A stretch of DNA of 5,772 bases from Tepidanaerobacter acetatoxydans_A. GTDB lineage: Bacteria > Bacillota > Thermosediminibacteria > Thermosediminibacterales > Tepidanaerobacteraceae. A program made the position numbers and the translations under genes. Below are positions 5,480 through 5,772 of this stretch, piece after piece. The number at the start of each line of letters is the position of its first letter. Position 1 is the stretch's first letter. The stretch is from positions 1 to 5,772 of the forward strand of contig JALHJR010000070.1 of the NCBI GenBank assembly GCA_022840405.1. The letters run 5' to 3'. The notes below the pieces were generated by a model. It was not told the DNA's origin. It did not search any database and saw only the letters and a program-made list of their open reading frames with translations.

Positions 5480-5528
5480 GTCGAGTAGACAGGCGCCTTT
5501 CAGTGACGTGCCCCTCGCAGAACCGGAC
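5480..5528 (-). mobile_element. 3' end of a bacterial (class C-like) group II intron: domain V half and domain VI
   Basis: On the minus strand the sequence begins GTCCGGTTCTG, the 3' strand of a typical group II domain V (GAGC...GCACGTCCGGTTC). It continues GAGGGGCACGTC, a GAAA-type loop, GGCGCCTGTC and TACTCGAC, as domain VI and the intron 3' end do in many bacterial introns. GAG pairs with CTC and leaves the adenosine at 5486 unpaired, seven bases from the presumed end at 5480, where the branch-point A belongs. The 5' half of domain V and everything before it, including the reverse transcriptase gene, are missing; the sequence switches to the repeat at 5529. Motifs are recalled from family knowledge and were not searched. 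Confidence 0.55.
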
Positions 5529-5580
5529 AGCACAAAAGAACCGTCCCCGCGTGTTCCATGTGTTTTTACCCTTGTGTTTT
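5529..5580. repeat. REP-like element, second GAACCGTCCCC copy
   Basis: GCACAAAAGAACCGTCCCC (5530-5548) then GCGTGTTCC, followed by a further CCCTTGTGTTTT (5569-5580), parallels the element at 1235-1275, including the repeated CTTGTGTT arm. It joins the intron remnant to the right toxin repeat. Confidence 0.65.
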
Positions 5581-5594
5581 TTCTAGGGGTATAG

Positions 5595-5623
5595 AAAAAA
5601 TGGCCCTCTTTTGAGAGCTATTT
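5595..5623 (-). terminator. Rho-independent terminator of right toxin copy
   Basis: On the minus strand GCTCTC/GAGGGC pairs over six bases around AAAA. One A-C mismatch and four A-T pairs follow, then TTTTTT. It is the inverted counterpart of 150-178, with the mismatch moved. Confidence 0.65.
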
Positions 5624-5772
5624 AATATATCGCTTTAGTTGTTCATAAAAGTTTTCACGAGTTCCAGCAAGAAGCACAATAATTTTTTTACCATCAATCT
5701 CACTTATGGTATAGGCAATTTCATAATTGATGCCTTTATATTTTACATCGAAACCATAAACACCAGATAAAT
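5618..5772 (-). CDS. RelE/ParE-family toxin, C-terminal 50 residues, inverted copy (5' end outside window)
   Basis: Reading leftward from the right edge, this open frame encodes the same 50-residue toxin tail as the left edge and stops at 5618-5620. It has VLLAGT and GTRENFYEQL where the left copy has VPLAGT and GTRANFYEQL. The AGTRENFYE form is the one I associate with the family, so this is likelier to be the functional version. The two copies point toward each other across the window. The antitoxin and toxin N-terminus would lie beyond the right edge. Confidence 0.7.
   Translation of the reverse strand, partial: LSGVYGFDVKYKGINYEIAYTISEIDGKKIIVLLAGTRENFYEQLKRYIK

Larger units (their letters stand above)
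5586..5772 (-). repeat. Right arm of window-flanking inverted repeat
   Basis: This is the partner of 1-187. The right boundary of the homology cannot be seen because the window ends inside it; the inner boundary abuts the REP-like element at 5529-5580. Confidence 0.95.

Noticed and set aside
1235..5580. Spaced similar repeats as a CRISPR array
   Set aside because: Repeats are short, palindromic, irregularly spaced by hundreds to thousands of bases, in both orientations and with genes between them.

Overview
The window is low-GC (roughly one third G+C by eye) DNA. It has strong AGGAGG ribosome binding sites, Gram-positive-type S-layer homology (SLH) domains and a long-tailed chemoreceptor. 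Together these suggest an anaerobic Bacillota (Clostridia or Tissierellia-like); the species is not recognisable. Apart from a toxin tail at the left edge, everything that codes is on the minus strand.

Layout from left to right. 1-155: 3' end of a RelE/ParE-type toxin gene (+), followed by its terminator. 230-371: repeat scraps and a terminator for minus-strand transcription. 399-1229: an SLH cell-wall anchor module (-), the decapitated 3' end of a larger beta-helix surface protein. 1235-1301: REP-like repeats. 1317-3329: an intact methyl-accepting chemotaxis protein (-) whose dCache sensor carries a complete amino-acid-binding signature. 3330-3862: leader, repeats and a bidirectional terminator. 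3863-4942: an intact HigA-like helix-turn-helix/ImmA-IrrE metallopeptidase regulator (-), with its own promoter and a perfect palindrome as candidate operator. 5116-5253: the first 20 or so codons of another XRE regulator (-), cut off inside a repeat. 5399-5586: a large terminator hairpin, the last ~49 bases of what looks like a bacterial class C group II intron, and another REP-like element. 5586-5772: a second, inverted copy of the toxin tail.

Two features dominate. First, the window begins and ends with the same 187-base sequence in opposite orientation (4 mismatches), so it is either a segment between inverted repeats, and possibly invertible, or a contig broken at a duplicated gene. Second, short palindromic elements of a few recurring types (GGTGTCAGGCACC, GAACCGTCCCC, GGGACTGACCCC) lie at almost every gene junction, and two genes are truncated exactly at them. 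This is an accessory, repeat-eroded region in which only the chemoreceptor and the HTH-peptidase regulator look intact. I see no convincing multi-gene novel system. The best leads are the flanking inverted toxin copies, the repeat-linked gene truncations, the intron remnant and the amino-acid chemoreceptor.
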